From Flavobacterium psychroterrae (GTDB taxonomy: Bacteria; Bacteroidota; Bacteroidia; Flavobacteriales; Flavobacteriaceae), in NCBI RefSeq assembly GCF_018380615.1, contig NZ_JAGYVZ010000020.1, forward strand, positions 50,440 through 114,439: DNA of 64,000 bases, given 5' to 3'. Shown here piece after piece: positions 36,847 to 46,058 of this stretch. Under the pieces are notes generated by a model. That model did no database searches, was not told the DNA's origin, and was given only the letters and a program-made list of their open reading frames with translations. Both the position numbers and the translations under genes were made by a program. How positions within the stretch are numbered: position 1 is the stretch's first letter; the number at the start of each line of letters is the position of its first letter.

Positions 36847-39144
36847 CTACTCTTTTATCTCAAAACCACTTTCCAATCCTTTATCAGAACTTCCTCCAAC
36901 CATAACCTTAAAACTTCCAGGTTCAACTAAATAATTTCCATCATTATCATAAAAACCAAGTTCTTTTTCAGTCAAAGTAAAACTTACCGTTTTAGTTTCA
37001 CCTTTTTTCAGGTTTACTAATTCAAACCCTTTTAATTCTTTAATTGGACGAACAATACTTGCAAATTCATCATGAATATACAATTGAACCACTTCTTTTC
37101 CGTCATAATTTCCTGAGTTGGTAACTTCAACGCTAACCTGAACATTTTCTCCTTTTGCAAAAGTAGTTTTATTGATTTTAAGGTTTTTATAATCAAACTT
37201 CGTATAACTCAATCCAAAACCAAACGAATACTGAGGTGTTTTCTCCACATCCATATAATGCGACCAAAAAACGTTTTTATCGCTATCAATTGGCCTTCCG
37301 GTACTGTATTTGTTGTAATAAATTGGCACCTGACCCACATTTCTAGGGAACGACATTGGCAGTTTTCCGCTCGGGTTATAATCGCCGTATAAAACCTGCG
37401 CAACCGCATTTCCGGTTTGAGTTCCTAATTGCCAGGCTTCAACAATTGCCGGAACATTTTCAGCAGCCCACGGAATACTCAACGGACGACCGTTATTCAA
37501 AACCAAAACTACATTCGAATTCACTTTATAAATTTCTTCCAATAATTCCTGTTGTAATCCCGGCAGATTCAAATCAGTTCTGCTTCTTCCCTCGCCACTT
37601 TGAAATCCATATTCTCCTAAAACCATAACAACAACATCAGCATTTTTTGCGGCTATTTTTGCAGCTTCAAATCCGCTTTTGTCTGTTGTGTTGAAAACAG
37701 TTTCTGTTAAAAAAGTAGCCTTCTGCGAAAGCAAATCGGTACCTTTTTCAAAAACCAATTGATTGTCTTTATATTGCTGCATTCCTTCTAAAACCGAAAC
37801 CGCTGTATTATCATCTGCAGCAATTCTCCAGCTTCCAAGCGGACTATTTTTATCGTTTGCCAAAGCACCAATCAAAGCTATTTTCTGTCCTGATTTTTTC
37901 AGCGGAAGCAAATTTTTCTCGTTCTTTAGTAATACGATAGATTTCTTTGCCATATCCAGAACGCCGTCATTATTAGCTTTATTTCCAACAACTGCTTTTT
38001 CACGTTTTTCGTCGCAATATTTATAAGGATCATCAAACAATCCCAATTCAAATTTTACACGCAAAATTCTTCGAACGGCATCATCAACCAAAGATTCCTT
38101 TACTTTTCCTTTCATTACCAAAGTTGCTAGTTTTGCTATGTATAAATACGATTCCATATCCATATCAGATCCCGCAATTACACCTTTTAAAGTTGCGTCG
38201 GCTTCATCTTTTGCATAACCGTGCGCAATCATTTCGCGAATTGAAGCATAATCAGAAATTATAAAACCATCAAACTTCCATTTCCCTTTCAGGATATCTC
38301 TTTGCAGAAAAACATTTCCTGTTGCAGGAACGCCATTCAAAGTATTAAACGAATTCATAAACGTACGAACTCCCGCTTGCACAGTCGCTTCAAAAGGCGG
38401 TAAAACCGAATTATACAATTTAGAATTACTGATATCTACAATATTATATTCCAATCCAGCCTCAACATAACCGTAAGCTGCAAAATGTTTCGCACAAGCC
38501 GCAATCGTATTTACTTTCGCCAAATCTTCAATAGTTTCACCCTGAAAACCGTGAACTCTCGCAATCGCAATTTTGCTTCCCAAATAAGGATCTTCCCCTG
38601 CACCTTCCATCACACGTCCCCAGCGAGCATCGTTCGCCACATCTACATTTGGACCAAAAGTCCAGTTAATTCCGGATGCCGAAGCTTCATCAGCCGCAAT
38701 CGCCGCCGATTTTTTAATCGCTTCCAAATCCCAACTCGCCGCTTCTGCAAGTGGAATCGGGCTTAACGTTTTATAACCGTGAATCACATCAAAACCAATA
38801 ATCAGCGGAATTCCCAATCGGGTTTCTTCCACCGCAATCTTCTGCACCGCACGAACTTCCTTCACACCACGAACCGTAAGCATCGAACCCACCCATCCTT
38901 TTCGCAAATGTTCATATTTCAGTTCCTCACTTCCGCCCTTTGGAGCCGGTCCCGTAACATCCCAAAATCCGTTATATTGGTTCATTTGCCCCACTTTTTC
39001 CTCCAAAGTCATCAACGGCAAAAGCAAGTCAATTCGTTGTTCAATCGTTTTATTTTTATCCAGATACGGTTTTTTCTGTGCATTCATATTTCCAGCAGTA
39101 AACAGGGCAAAAACCCCAATAGTTATTATTTTTTTATTTTTCAT
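36847..39144 (-). CDS. bglX: GH3 beta-glucosidase (BglX-like), periplasmic
   Basis: The 765-aa protein has a signal peptide ending NMNAQ and the GH3 N-terminal barrel (LLPLMTLEEKVGQM, KHFAAYG at 219-225, nucleophile Asp298 in GFIISDYAS). The GH3 C-terminal alpha/beta-sandwich follows (VVVMVLGEYGFQSGEGRSRTDLNLPG) with a fibronectin-III-like end (GKEVVQLYIHDEFAS). It removes terminal beta-linked glucose from oligosaccharides. In a glucomannan locus it would clip non-reducing beta-glucosyl ends. Its gene is on the minus strand, about 240 nt after the esterase operon. Confidence 0.94.
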   Translation of the reverse strand: MKNKKIITIGVFALFTAGNMNAQKKPYLDKNKTIEQRIDLLLPLMTLEEKVGQMNQYNGFWDVTGPAPKGGSEELKYEHLRKGWVGSMLTVRGVKEVRAVQKIAVEETRLGIPLIIGFDVIHGYKTLSPIPLAEAASWDLEAIKKSAAIAADEASASGINWTFGPNVDVANDARWGRVMEGAGEDPYLGSKIAIARVHGFQGETIEDLAKVNTIAACAKHFAAYGYVEAGLEYNIVDISNSKLYNSVLPPFEATVQAGVRTFMNSFNTLNGVPATGNVFLQRDILKGKWKFDGFIISDYASIREMIAHGYAKDEADATLKGVIAGSDMDMESYLYIAKLATLVMKGKVKESLVDDAVRRILRVKFELGLFDDPYKYCDEKREKAVVGNKANNDGVLDMAKKSIVLLKNEKNLLPLKKSGQKIALIGALANDKNSPLGSWRIAADDNTAVSVLEGMQQYKDNQLVFEKGTDLLSQKATFLTETVFNTTDKSGFEAAKIAAKNADVVVMVLGEYGFQSGEGRSRTDLNLPGLQQELLEEIYKVNSNVVLVLNNGRPLSIPWAAENVPAIVEAWQLGTQTGNAVAQVLYGDYNPSGKLPMSFPRNVGQVPIYYNKYSTGRPIDSDKNVFWSHYMDVEKTPQYSFGFGLSYTKFDYKNLKINKTTFAKGENVQVSVEVTNSGNYDGKEVVQLYIHDEFASIVRPIKELKGFELVNLKKGETKTVSFTLTEKELGFYDNDGNYLVEPGSFKVMVGGSSDKGLESGFEIKE

Positions 39145-39383
39145 GGTTTTATAGTGGTCTGATAGTTTATTTAAAGGTACTAACGTTCTTAGACACTAAG
39201 ATGCTAAGTTTAGCTTAAAAAACTTTGCGCCTTTGCGTCTTTGAGAGATTCTAATTATACATTACGAGACTTCGCCTTCAGGCTGACAATGAATGAGATA
39301 AAAAAACCAGCGAAAACCCGTTTAAACCCGTAAAATCCGTGGGCAAAAAATCTAAAATCTTAAGTCTAAAATCTAAAATTCCT
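39145..39383. other. Intergenic gap of 239 nt with repeat fragments
   Basis: It contains CTTAGACACTAAGATGCTAAG and CTTTGCGCCTTTGCGTCTTTG, short motifs common in flavobacterial spacers, and ATTACGAGACTTCGCC. No gene was seen. Confidence 0.4.
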
Positions 39384-40763
39384 CTACTCCGCAATAAAAC
39401 AAGAAGCCGGCAAATTAGCTTTATTAAACAAATCAGATTGTATTGTATTTCCCCATGCAAATCTCACTTTTGCAGGCGCAGCCACTTTTTTACTTACCAA
39501 AATCAACTGATTATTTTTTAACGAAGCTTCTGCGGGATAAAATATTCCATCGGCTCCAGCCAATTCAAACTGATTTGAAGTCTTATTTTTGAAATACAAT
39601 CCATCCGAATAATCAAACGAAACGATCGCTTTGTTTTTATCGATCTTTAAACCTTTAAAAAGCGGACTATTCACTAAACCTAAATTGAATTTATAAGTTT
39701 CGGCCAAAGCCAAATTTGCTAAACGAATTCCAACATCTTTTTTATTCTTTGGATGAATATCAATCGTATCCGAAATATCACTGATGACGACCATTCCTGC
39801 TTTAGGAACTTCCTTCAGGATTTTTCTTTGAGAATCTCTCACAGTAACATTCGAGAAGTTGTTACTTCCTGTTTTATATGGCGCAATTTGAACAAAGTAA
39901 AACGGAAATTCATCATTCCACGCTTTTCTCCATGACGTAATCAAAGCCGATAACGTTTTATCATAAACCAAAGAACCAACATTGGATTCGCCCTGATACC
40001 AAAGTGTTCCTGCAATCTTGAATCCAACAAAAGGATAAATCATTGCATTATAAGCACGCCCGGGTTGGCGCGGTCCGTATTCTTGTTCGTTTAGTTTTTT
40101 GGCATTTTCTAATAAAACAGGATCGTTCTGAACGACTTCTTCCGGCATCCAGATTTCGGCGGGAGTTCCGCCCCAATTGGAGGAAATTAATCCTATTGGG
40201 ACATTTTTCAAATCTTCTTGTAAACGTTTGGCAAAAAAGTAACCAATTGCGCTGAAGTTTTTCATCGTTTCGGGAGTCGATTCAGCCCAGTTTCCGAGTA
40301 AATTATTTTGAGGACTTGTTGCCGTTAATTTTGGAACAGTAAAAAATCGAATATTAGGATTCGTAGCATTTTTCATTTCTTCTTCACCATTATCAATTCC
40401 CCAACTTACTGACATTTCCATATTGGATTGTCCTGAACAAACCCAGACTTCACCAATCAGAATATTTTTCAGCACAACTTCATTGTATCCTTTTATACTG
40501 ATTGTATAAGGTCCTCCGGCTTCTGGAGTTTTTATATAAAGTTCCCATTTTGCCTGATTGTTCGCAACAACTTTATATTCCTGATTGTTCCAGCTCGAAA
40601 TTAATTTGATTTCTTCTTTTGGATTTGCCCAACCCCAAATTTTCACTTCAGAGTTGCGTTGTAAAACCATATTGTCGCCAAAAATATTCGGAAGTGTAAC
40701 GTTTGCCATCATAGTACTGGAAATCATCAGAATGAAAACAAACTTAAATATATTATTTTTCAT
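39384..40763 (-). CDS. Sialate O-acetylesterase-like (SASA/SGNH) carbohydrate esterase
   Basis: The 459-aa protein has a signal peptide (to about residue 20), an N-terminal beta domain (LPNIFGDNMVLQRNSEVKIWGWA), then the SGNH-type esterase domain with nucleophile Ser113 in GQSNMEM. A second family motif LWYQGESN and a C-terminal beta domain follow. The family name reflects sialate esterases, but PUL members often deacetylate plant polysaccharides, and here O-acetyl mannan is the likely substrate (inference). Its start overlaps the end of the upstream CE2-like gene by 11 nt, so the two esterases form an operon. Confidence 0.9.
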   Translation of the reverse strand: MKNNIFKFVFILMISSTMMANVTLPNIFGDNMVLQRNSEVKIWGWANPKEEIKLISSWNNQEYKVVANNQAKWELYIKTPEAGGPYTISIKGYNEVVLKNILIGEVWVCSGQSNMEMSVSWGIDNGEEEMKNATNPNIRFFTVPKLTATSPQNNLLGNWAESTPETMKNFSAIGYFFAKRLQEDLKNVPIGLISSNWGGTPAEIWMPEEVVQNDPVLLENAKKLNEQEYGPRQPGRAYNAMIYPFVGFKIAGTLWYQGESNVGSLVYDKTLSALITSWRKAWNDEFPFYFVQIAPYKTGSNNFSNVTVRDSQRKILKEVPKAGMVVISDISDTIDIHPKNKKDVGIRLANLALAETYKFNLGLVNSPLFKGLKIDKNKAIVSFDYSDGLYFKNKTSNQFELAGADGIFYPAEASLKNNQLILVSKKVAAPAKVRFAWGNTIQSDLFNKANLPASCFIAE

Positions 40764-41847
40764 TTAGTAACTTTTTTAAGAATGGAGCATATTCATCTGC
40801 CAGAACTTTATGATCCGCAACATCAGGATGTCCTGAACAACCTTTTGGTGTCATGGGTTTAAATTTAAAAATCAGGATTGGTTTATGAGTTTTGTCTTCC
40901 GCGAAAGCGTCTTTTACTTTAGTTAGGCAATCTTCAAAGACAACTCCTCTTTCTCCCCCAACCATTGGGCTATTTGTAATCACAATTTGAGCTTTCGGAT
41001 TGTGTACGTACAACATTTTGATAAAGTTGATGTAATTCGAAATATACTTTTCAGGATTAAAAGGCAAACGTTCTTTTTTACCATCACCGCCAGAAAAATC
41101 ATTTGTTCCTAAGGCGATACTAATGATATCAGGCCGAAAAGCAAAATCATATTTAGGTTTCGAATTGTCTTTGGTTAAATACAAATTCTGATATACGTCT
41201 GGCAATATGGCTTCTTCTTGATTTTCGTCATTCCAGTTTCTGTACATTCCAATTCCCGAAACAGAACTCATCAAATAATCAACACCAATTACTCTGGAAA
41301 GTACTGGTCCGTAGGCGTAATATCCATTATGGTGATCGAAATATTCGCCTTTATCACACGGAACATCAGACGGATCGCTCGCTGCCCCGCAAGTAATGGA
41401 ATCGCCAATAAATTCGATTTTCTTTTTCTTTTTAGATGTAATCGAAGTCAGTTTTGCGGTTGTTCCAGCAAATAGAATTCCGCCGCTATGCGCTTCTGTA
41501 GTTTTATAAATCTCAAGAGTATGTTCATTTTTATTTGAAGTTGTTTTTATCGGGAAAGATTGTGCTGCTCCTTTTTCGATTCTGATTTTCCCGATATACT
41601 TTCCATCCAAAACCAAAGAAACATAATTATGATGTTCCCAGGAATCAACACTTTGAAGCGAAATATCACATTTGTTTCCGGTAAAATTAAATGAAACTGA
41701 CGATGCCGTTCCTATCAAAATAACACTATTATTCTGGAGTTTTTCGACGCGACCTTGATAAAGAAAAGTATTGGTTTTGCTTTGTGAATTCGTAATAACT
41801 GAAATCAGTAAAAACAAAATTAAAATGGGCATTTTTTTGAGAAACAT
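40753..41847 (-). CDS. SGNH-hydrolase acetyl esterase with N-terminal jelly-roll domain (CE2-like)
   Basis: The 364-aa protein has a signal peptide MFLKKMPILILFLLISVITNSQ, a jelly-roll domain (about 28-138) and an SGNH domain with Ser150 in IEFIGDSITCG. It also has an ALGTNDF block and the C-terminal GHPDVADH block. This two-domain order is that of CE2 enzymes, which transfer or remove acetyl from glucose or mannose units of glucomannan. It is the first gene of a two-gene esterase operon. Confidence 0.9.
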   Translation of the reverse strand: MFLKKMPILILFLLISVITNSQSKTNTFLYQGRVEKLQNNSVILIGTASSVSFNFTGNKCDISLQSVDSWEHHNYVSLVLDGKYIGKIRIEKGAAQSFPIKTTSNKNEHTLEIYKTTEAHSGGILFAGTTAKLTSITSKKKKKIEFIGDSITCGAASDPSDVPCDKGEYFDHHNGYYAYGPVLSRVIGVDYLMSSVSGIGMYRNWNDENQEEAILPDVYQNLYLTKDNSKPKYDFAFRPDIISIALGTNDFSGGDGKKERLPFNPEKYISNYINFIKMLYVHNPKAQIVITNSPMVGGERGVVFEDCLTKVKDAFAEDKTHKPILIFKFKPMTPKGCSGHPDVADHKVLADEYAPFLKKLLNEK

Positions 41848-42052
41848 AATTTATTTGTTAAAATATAAATACGATTCACAAATATATCCGAAATAAGATA
41901 AACAGAAAGATACTAAAACATCAAAAAGCAATAAAAAAACACCAAAAGAGTTTTACTTATATAGTCTGTAAATACTCATGTTATCAAACATTCCTTTGAT
42001 ATTCAAAAGCAACGATATATCTTTATAAATTAAACCTTACAACAACTTTTGA

Positions 42053-42562
42053 ATGAAATCAACATTATATATAGCATTTGCACTAACCATTTTATGTTCT
42101 TCTTTCACTTGTAAAAAAGAAAACAAGACTGTTATTCATACTATTAAAAACAGAGAAACTTCGATAGATCGTGATTCTATCATTTCATTTTCTAAACAAT
42201 TTATTGGCATATCTTATTTATATGCAGGAAATGATCCTAAAAAAGGATTTGATTGTTCAGGCTTTGTCAACTATGTTTTTAAACATTTTAATGTGAGCGT
42301 TCCAAGAAGTTCAAGCGGTTATAAAAATTTAGGACCAGCAAAAAAAGCCGAAGATTTTAAGCTTGGAGATGTTTTAGTTTTTTACGGTTATAAAGACAAA
42401 TCTATTATTGGGCACGTGGGAATCATTTGTGAAGCTAACGGAATGCATTCAAAATTCATACACGCCTCATCGGGAAAAGCAGGAAGCGTCACAATTAGCG
42501 ATTTAGACTCTGATCATTACAGTAAACGCTATTATAAATGTGTTGATGTCTTGCCTAAATAA
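42053..42562 (+). CDS. NlpC/P60-family cysteine endopeptidase lipoprotein
   Basis: The 169-aa protein has lipobox SFTC (Cys20) and an NlpC/P60 domain with Cys68 in KKGFDCSGFV, His121 in IIGHVGI and a third polar residue at His137 (FIHASSG). It should hydrolyse D-Glu-DAP type bonds in peptidoglycan stem peptides. It is convergent with the L,D-transpeptidase gene across a shared hairpin, so both neighbours act on the cell wall. Confidence 0.92.
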   Translation: MKSTLYIAFALTILCSSFTCKKENKTVIHTIKNRETSIDRDSIISFSKQFIGISYLYAGNDPKKGFDCSGFVNYVFKHFNVSVPRSSSGYKNLGPAKKAEDFKLGDVLVFYGYKDKSIIGHVGIICEANGMHSKFIHASSGKAGSVTISDLDSDHYSKRYYKCVDVLPK

Positions 42563-42570
42563 GTTTTTTT

Positions 42571-42656
42571 TTTGCCACAAATTACACGAATTTTCGCGAA
42601 TTGCATTTTAATTTCAAAATAAAAAATTAGTGCAAATTCGTGTAATTCGTGGCAAA
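42571..42656. terminator. Bidirectional inverted-repeat terminator between two cell-wall genes
   Basis: Arms 42571-42593 (TTTGCCACAAATTACACGAATTT) match the complement of 42634-42656 at 22 of 23 positions. T-runs occur on both outer sides. It shares the GCCAC...CGAATT motif with the long repeat at 14791. Confidence 0.75.
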
Positions 42657-42667
42657 CCTTTTTTTAT

Positions 42668-44242
42668 TTATTCCTCAGTTAAGAGTTTTATCAAACTTTC
42701 ATCTCTTTTATAAACATCTTTATAAAAATTCAAATTGCCGTCGCGATCTACCCATGCGGTAAAATAGCCAATGTAAACCGGAATTTTCTTTTTAAGCGAA
42801 TACCAGCTTTCTTTACCGGCGTGCATTGCTTTATCAATTTTAGCAGTGGTCATGCTCGGATCTTGTTTTAAAAGTTCGATGGCCAATTCTCTAGGTTTTC
42901 CTACGCGAACGCAACCGTGACTAAAGGCTCTGTTTTCTCTTTCGAATAAACTTTTTGCCGGCGTATCATGTAAATAAATATTATTTGAATTTGGGAATAA
43001 AAACTTCACCAAACCAAGCGAATTATTTTTCCCAGGTAATTGACGAACAGCGCCGTTATTCCATTCCAGATTTTTCTGAGCCAGATAATTTTTATTCTTA
43101 GCCATTCCGGGTTTTATCTCACTTTTTATAATACTTGGCGGAACATTCCAATACGGACTAAAAACAATATTATTCATCATTCCGCTAAAAACAACGGTTT
43201 TAGTCATTGCTTTACCCACTACAACCGGCGACACAAAAGCAATATCATGGTTGCGAATCAAATACAATCTAAACTCAGGAATATTAACCTCAATATATTC
43301 TTTTCCTTTTTCAAGTTCAGGATCAATCCATCGGCAGCGTTCCATATTGGCAATAATTGTTTTAATTCTGTCCGAAACCGGAATATTCAATTCGGCAATA
43401 TGTTCCGGTAAAATGATGTTTTTTGGTGTTAAACCGTGATGTAATTCATAACTTTTAATTGCTTTAATTAAAGTTGAATCACAAATATTACTTTTAGAAT
43501 TTTCTTTAAGCTCTCCGGTAATATAAAGTCTTTCTCTAATTTGTCCTATTGCAGCAACAGAATCTCCATTTTTCAGGCTTTTAAAATCCTCGCCAACTTC
43601 AATTGTTTTCCATCCGCCTTTTTTCTCAATTTCTCTATACTGATGAAGCGCATCACGAAGCTTATAATACTGGCTAAACATTTTGCTTTTTTTATCATCA
43701 CTAATTGTCGCTTTTTTATAAATTGAGTCTGAAAAAACCTGATAATTTACTTTTTTTCGAGGTAAAAGCCATTCTAATGATCGGGTGGTTTTTTCGTCTA
43801 CGCCAGAAACTTTCTGAACATAATAAAAATACAAATTGGTAATCATCAAATCTGTATCTGATTGCGAAAGCTTGTTTTCAGCTGTATGTTCAAATATAGG
43901 ATTGATCTTTTCGTTATAGGCAAAATTAGCTTTCAAACCTTCCTGATCCAATCCTTTGTATTTATTAAATAATGTATTGCCATATTCTACTACTCCTTTA
44001 TTGTCCAGCCATAATTGAGTAGAATTATTTTTTTTGTATAGTGCTAAAACCTCATTCTGAAATTTAACCAATTTAGGATATGTTTGATAGAAGGTTACAA
44101 TTCCAGAACTATCAATGTTGATTTTGAGCTCTGGTATCACTTTTTCTGTAGTCTTTGAATCTCCTTTTTTTTCGGGCTTCTTATTACAAGAAACAGTACT
44201 CAAAAGAATGACAACAGCAACAAGCGGATACAAAATTTTCAT
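42668..44242 (-). CDS. L,D-transpeptidase (YkuD) lipoprotein
   Basis: The 524-aa protein has lipobox LLSTVSC (Cys19) and a large N-terminal scaffold domain (about 45-230). A peptidoglycan-binding-like segment (about 235-275) and the YkuD catalytic domain follow, with HDTPAKSLFERENRAFSHGCVRVGKP (catalytic Cys near residue 444). The layout is that of the YcbB/LdtD group. It makes 3-3 cross-links or attaches proteins to peptidoglycan in the periplasm. Confidence 0.92.
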   Translation of the reverse strand: MKILYPLVAVVILLSTVSCNKKPEKKGDSKTTEKVIPELKINIDSSGIVTFYQTYPKLVKFQNEVLALYKKNNSTQLWLDNKGVVEYGNTLFNKYKGLDQEGLKANFAYNEKINPIFEHTAENKLSQSDTDLMITNLYFYYVQKVSGVDEKTTRSLEWLLPRKKVNYQVFSDSIYKKATISDDKKSKMFSQYYKLRDALHQYREIEKKGGWKTIEVGEDFKSLKNGDSVAAIGQIRERLYITGELKENSKSNICDSTLIKAIKSYELHHGLTPKNIILPEHIAELNIPVSDRIKTIIANMERCRWIDPELEKGKEYIEVNIPEFRLYLIRNHDIAFVSPVVVGKAMTKTVVFSGMMNNIVFSPYWNVPPSIIKSEIKPGMAKNKNYLAQKNLEWNNGAVRQLPGKNNSLGLVKFLFPNSNNIYLHDTPAKSLFERENRAFSHGCVRVGKPRELAIELLKQDPSMTTAKIDKAMHAGKESWYSLKKKIPVYIGYFTAWVDRDGNLNFYKDVYKRDESLIKLLTEE

Positions 44243-44586
44243 AATATTTTTTTTTCATAAAAAGATTAGCAAAGCCCAAAGTGGCTTATAAAGAGTAGTT
44301 TACAAAGGTGTAAACCTATGTCGGTAACGATTTAGTAATGGTGCTTACTGCACTCGCTTTCATCTGAATACCTTGTAAATCATTAATGCAAATGTAATAA
44401 ATAAAGGGTGAAATACGTCGGTATTTCGCCCTTTTCTTCTTTATCTTTCACCGTAAAATAGCTATAAAAATCTCCCCACTGTGGTGAACCTGTGGGATTG
44501 GTTTCGATATTTTTTCCAAATTTTGGCATACCAACAGTAGATGATGCTCTGAAAAATATAGTAAGAACTTCTAAAAGATTTATGCT
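44243..44586. other. Junction gap between chromosomal genes and the ICE module, with a hairpin at 44404-44433
   Basis: No gene was seen in 344 nt. GGGTGAAATAC-GTCG-GTATTTCGCCC forms an 11-bp stem followed by TTTTCTTCTTT, a good plus-strand terminator. This implies that a plus-strand transcript, perhaps a lost ICE gene, once ended here. CCACTGTGG at about 44479 is a short palindrome. The left boundary of the mobile element is probably in this gap, but no attachment site can be defined without the other end. Confidence 0.5.
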
Positions 44587-45432
44587 ATGGAAATCGTGTT
44601 GAGTAAAATATTAGCGCAAATTCAGCATCGGGAGGACAAACTCTCTTCTCAAATGATGCCAGCGGCGGAAGAGGCTTACAAAATGACCTTATTCCTCAGA
44701 GAAATGCTGTGTAATGTAAAATCGCAAGTTTTAAAAACAGGTTTTAAAGATGAACAGCAGGAGATTGAATTTTTTAGGAATATTAAACCGCAAATTTTAG
44801 GGAAGCTCATTTACTATAATAAAGTATTCCGCATCGAAACTACTTGCCCTGTAAGCACCGGCAAAATACATCAAAACTTTTACGAAAACCTGTTAAAAAA
44901 TCTAAAATCAAAATATAAGGAAAGTATTTGGAATGAGGATTTTTACAGGTACTATCGTGCAGGAAGAACCGACCGTGATCATACTTATTTCAGACTTGGA
45001 CAAATCAATTACCATGATGGATTAAAGAGTGGCGTATTCGAAATTGATCTCAGTTTTTCAACCTATTATGACAACAAGATCTCCTACATTATAGCGAACG
45101 AATTACTCTATACTTATATGCTTACGAAAATTAACCCCGGGGAAAACCCTGATACAATTCTGCAAAACGTAGATGCAAACAAGGATATTTCGTGGACCAA
45201 CTCTCAAAATGCACTTATCGAACTAATCTACGCCCTTTATGCTTCAAATTCCATTGCTTATGGAAAAATGGGTATCCGAAAATTGGCTTTGATATTTCAG
45301 GTGTTATTTCGAACACCATTAAATAACATACACCACTCTTTCCACCGGATGAAAACAAGGGCAGGTTCGCGAACGGCCTTTTTAGACCAGCTCAAAATAT
45401 CCCTCGAAGAATATATGGATAAAGACATTTAG
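44587..45432 (+). CDS. rteC: RteC-family regulator of ICE excision (copy 1)
   Basis: The 281-aa protein matches the RteC pattern: EIEFFRNIKPQILGKLIYYNKVFRIET, FYRYYRAGRTDRDHTYFRLG, and the C-terminal helix-rich SQNALIELIYALYASNSI ... HSFHRMKTRAGSRTAFLDQLK. In CTnDOT, RteC binds inverted half-sites upstream of the xis operon and turns on excision. The xis-like operon starts 249 nt downstream here in the same direction. No rteA/rteB two-component genes are in the window. Confidence 0.9.
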   Translation: MEIVLSKILAQIQHREDKLSSQMMPAAEEAYKMTLFLREMLCNVKSQVLKTGFKDEQQEIEFFRNIKPQILGKLIYYNKVFRIETTCPVSTGKIHQNFYENLLKNLKSKYKESIWNEDFYRYYRAGRTDRDHTYFRLGQINYHDGLKSGVFEIDLSFSTYYDNKISYIIANELLYTYMLTKINPGENPDTILQNVDANKDISWTNSQNALIELIYALYASNSIAYGKMGIRKLALIFQVLFRTPLNNIHHSFHRMKTRAGSRTAFLDQLKISLEEYMDKDI

Positions 45433-45494
45433 CAGTTTTATACAACAATTTAAAAGCAGTACCCAAAAAGTACTGCTTTTTCTTTGCCCATATA

Positions 45495-45641
45495 TGCCAA
45501 TTGGCAAATACTCTCCAAACTCCATTACAAAACAATTCAAATACTCCGAAGCACTTATTAAACAAGTGGCTCCTAGTATCTCAAAAACTTTCAAAAAACC
45601 GCCAAACCAATTGGCAAGGATTGGCAGACAAACTCTGCCAA
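45495..45641 (+). promoter_or_regulatory. Cluster of TTGGC palindromes upstream of the xis-like operon (candidate RteC operator)
   Basis: TGCCAATTGGCA (45495-45506) and CCAATTGG (45607-45614) are perfect palindromes. TTGGCAGA (45621-45628) pairs with TCTGCCAA (45634-45641) over 5 nt. All share the TTGGC core and lie 40-185 nt before the ATG at 45681. CAACTTTG (45647-45654) is one mismatch from a TAnnTTTG box. The position matches RteC control of the CTnDOT excision promoter, but the half-site sequence itself was not compared. Confidence 0.45.
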
Positions 45642-45680
45642 CCTCAGCAACTTTGCATAGTAAACTTTAAAAGCTACGTA

Positions 45681-46046
45681 ATGAAAATAATCACCATTGA
45701 AGAGGAAGCCTGGCAGCAGCTTAATAGCCGAATCAATGCCATTGCCGACTATCTGAAAAAGCAAGAAGATAAAAGCTACGATGACCTGTGGATTAATAAC
45801 CACGAGGTATGCCAATACTTGCACATCAGCGAGAAAACCCTTTGGCGGATGCGCACCAAAGGCGAGATAGCTTATTCAAAAATCTATGGGCAATATTTCT
45901 ATACCATTGGAGCCATCAAGGACATGCTCAACGCCAATGCAATACAAAGCAGTGAGGAGTTTGTACTGGAACTTATGGCAAAAGGCAAAAGCTATGTTGA
46001 AAAAGGCAGAAAGCTGAATACGAACAAAAATAATAAGAACTCTTAA
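45681..46046 (+). CDS. Small helix-turn-helix protein, Xis2c-like excisionase
   Basis: The 121-aa protein starts from ATG 45681 (MKIITIEEEAWQQL). A longer TTG-initiated frame to 45501 would run through the palindrome cluster and has no family support. A winged-helix HTH_17 domain (about 38-90: LWINNHEVCQYLHISEKTLWRMRTKGEIAYSKIYGQYFYTIGAIKDML) is followed by a Lys/Asn-rich tail. By position and size it corresponds to Xis2c of CTnDOT, a DNA-bending excision factor. It is the first gene of the operon. Confidence 0.82.
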   Translation: MKIITIEEEAWQQLNSRINAIADYLKKQEDKSYDDLWINNHEVCQYLHISEKTLWRMRTKGEIAYSKIYGQYFYTIGAIKDMLNANAIQSSEEFVLELMAKGKSYVEKGRKLNTNKNNKNS

Positions 46047-46058
46047 AAGCATATTCCT

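Noticed and set aside
38485..39162. Plus-strand reading frames opposite the GH3 gene
   Set aside because: They are antisense shadows rich in His/Asn/Phe/Arg without family features.
45501..45680. Extended N-terminus of the first HTH gene from a TTG
   Set aside because: It runs through the palindrome cluster, and the ATG at 45681 matches the family's compact size.
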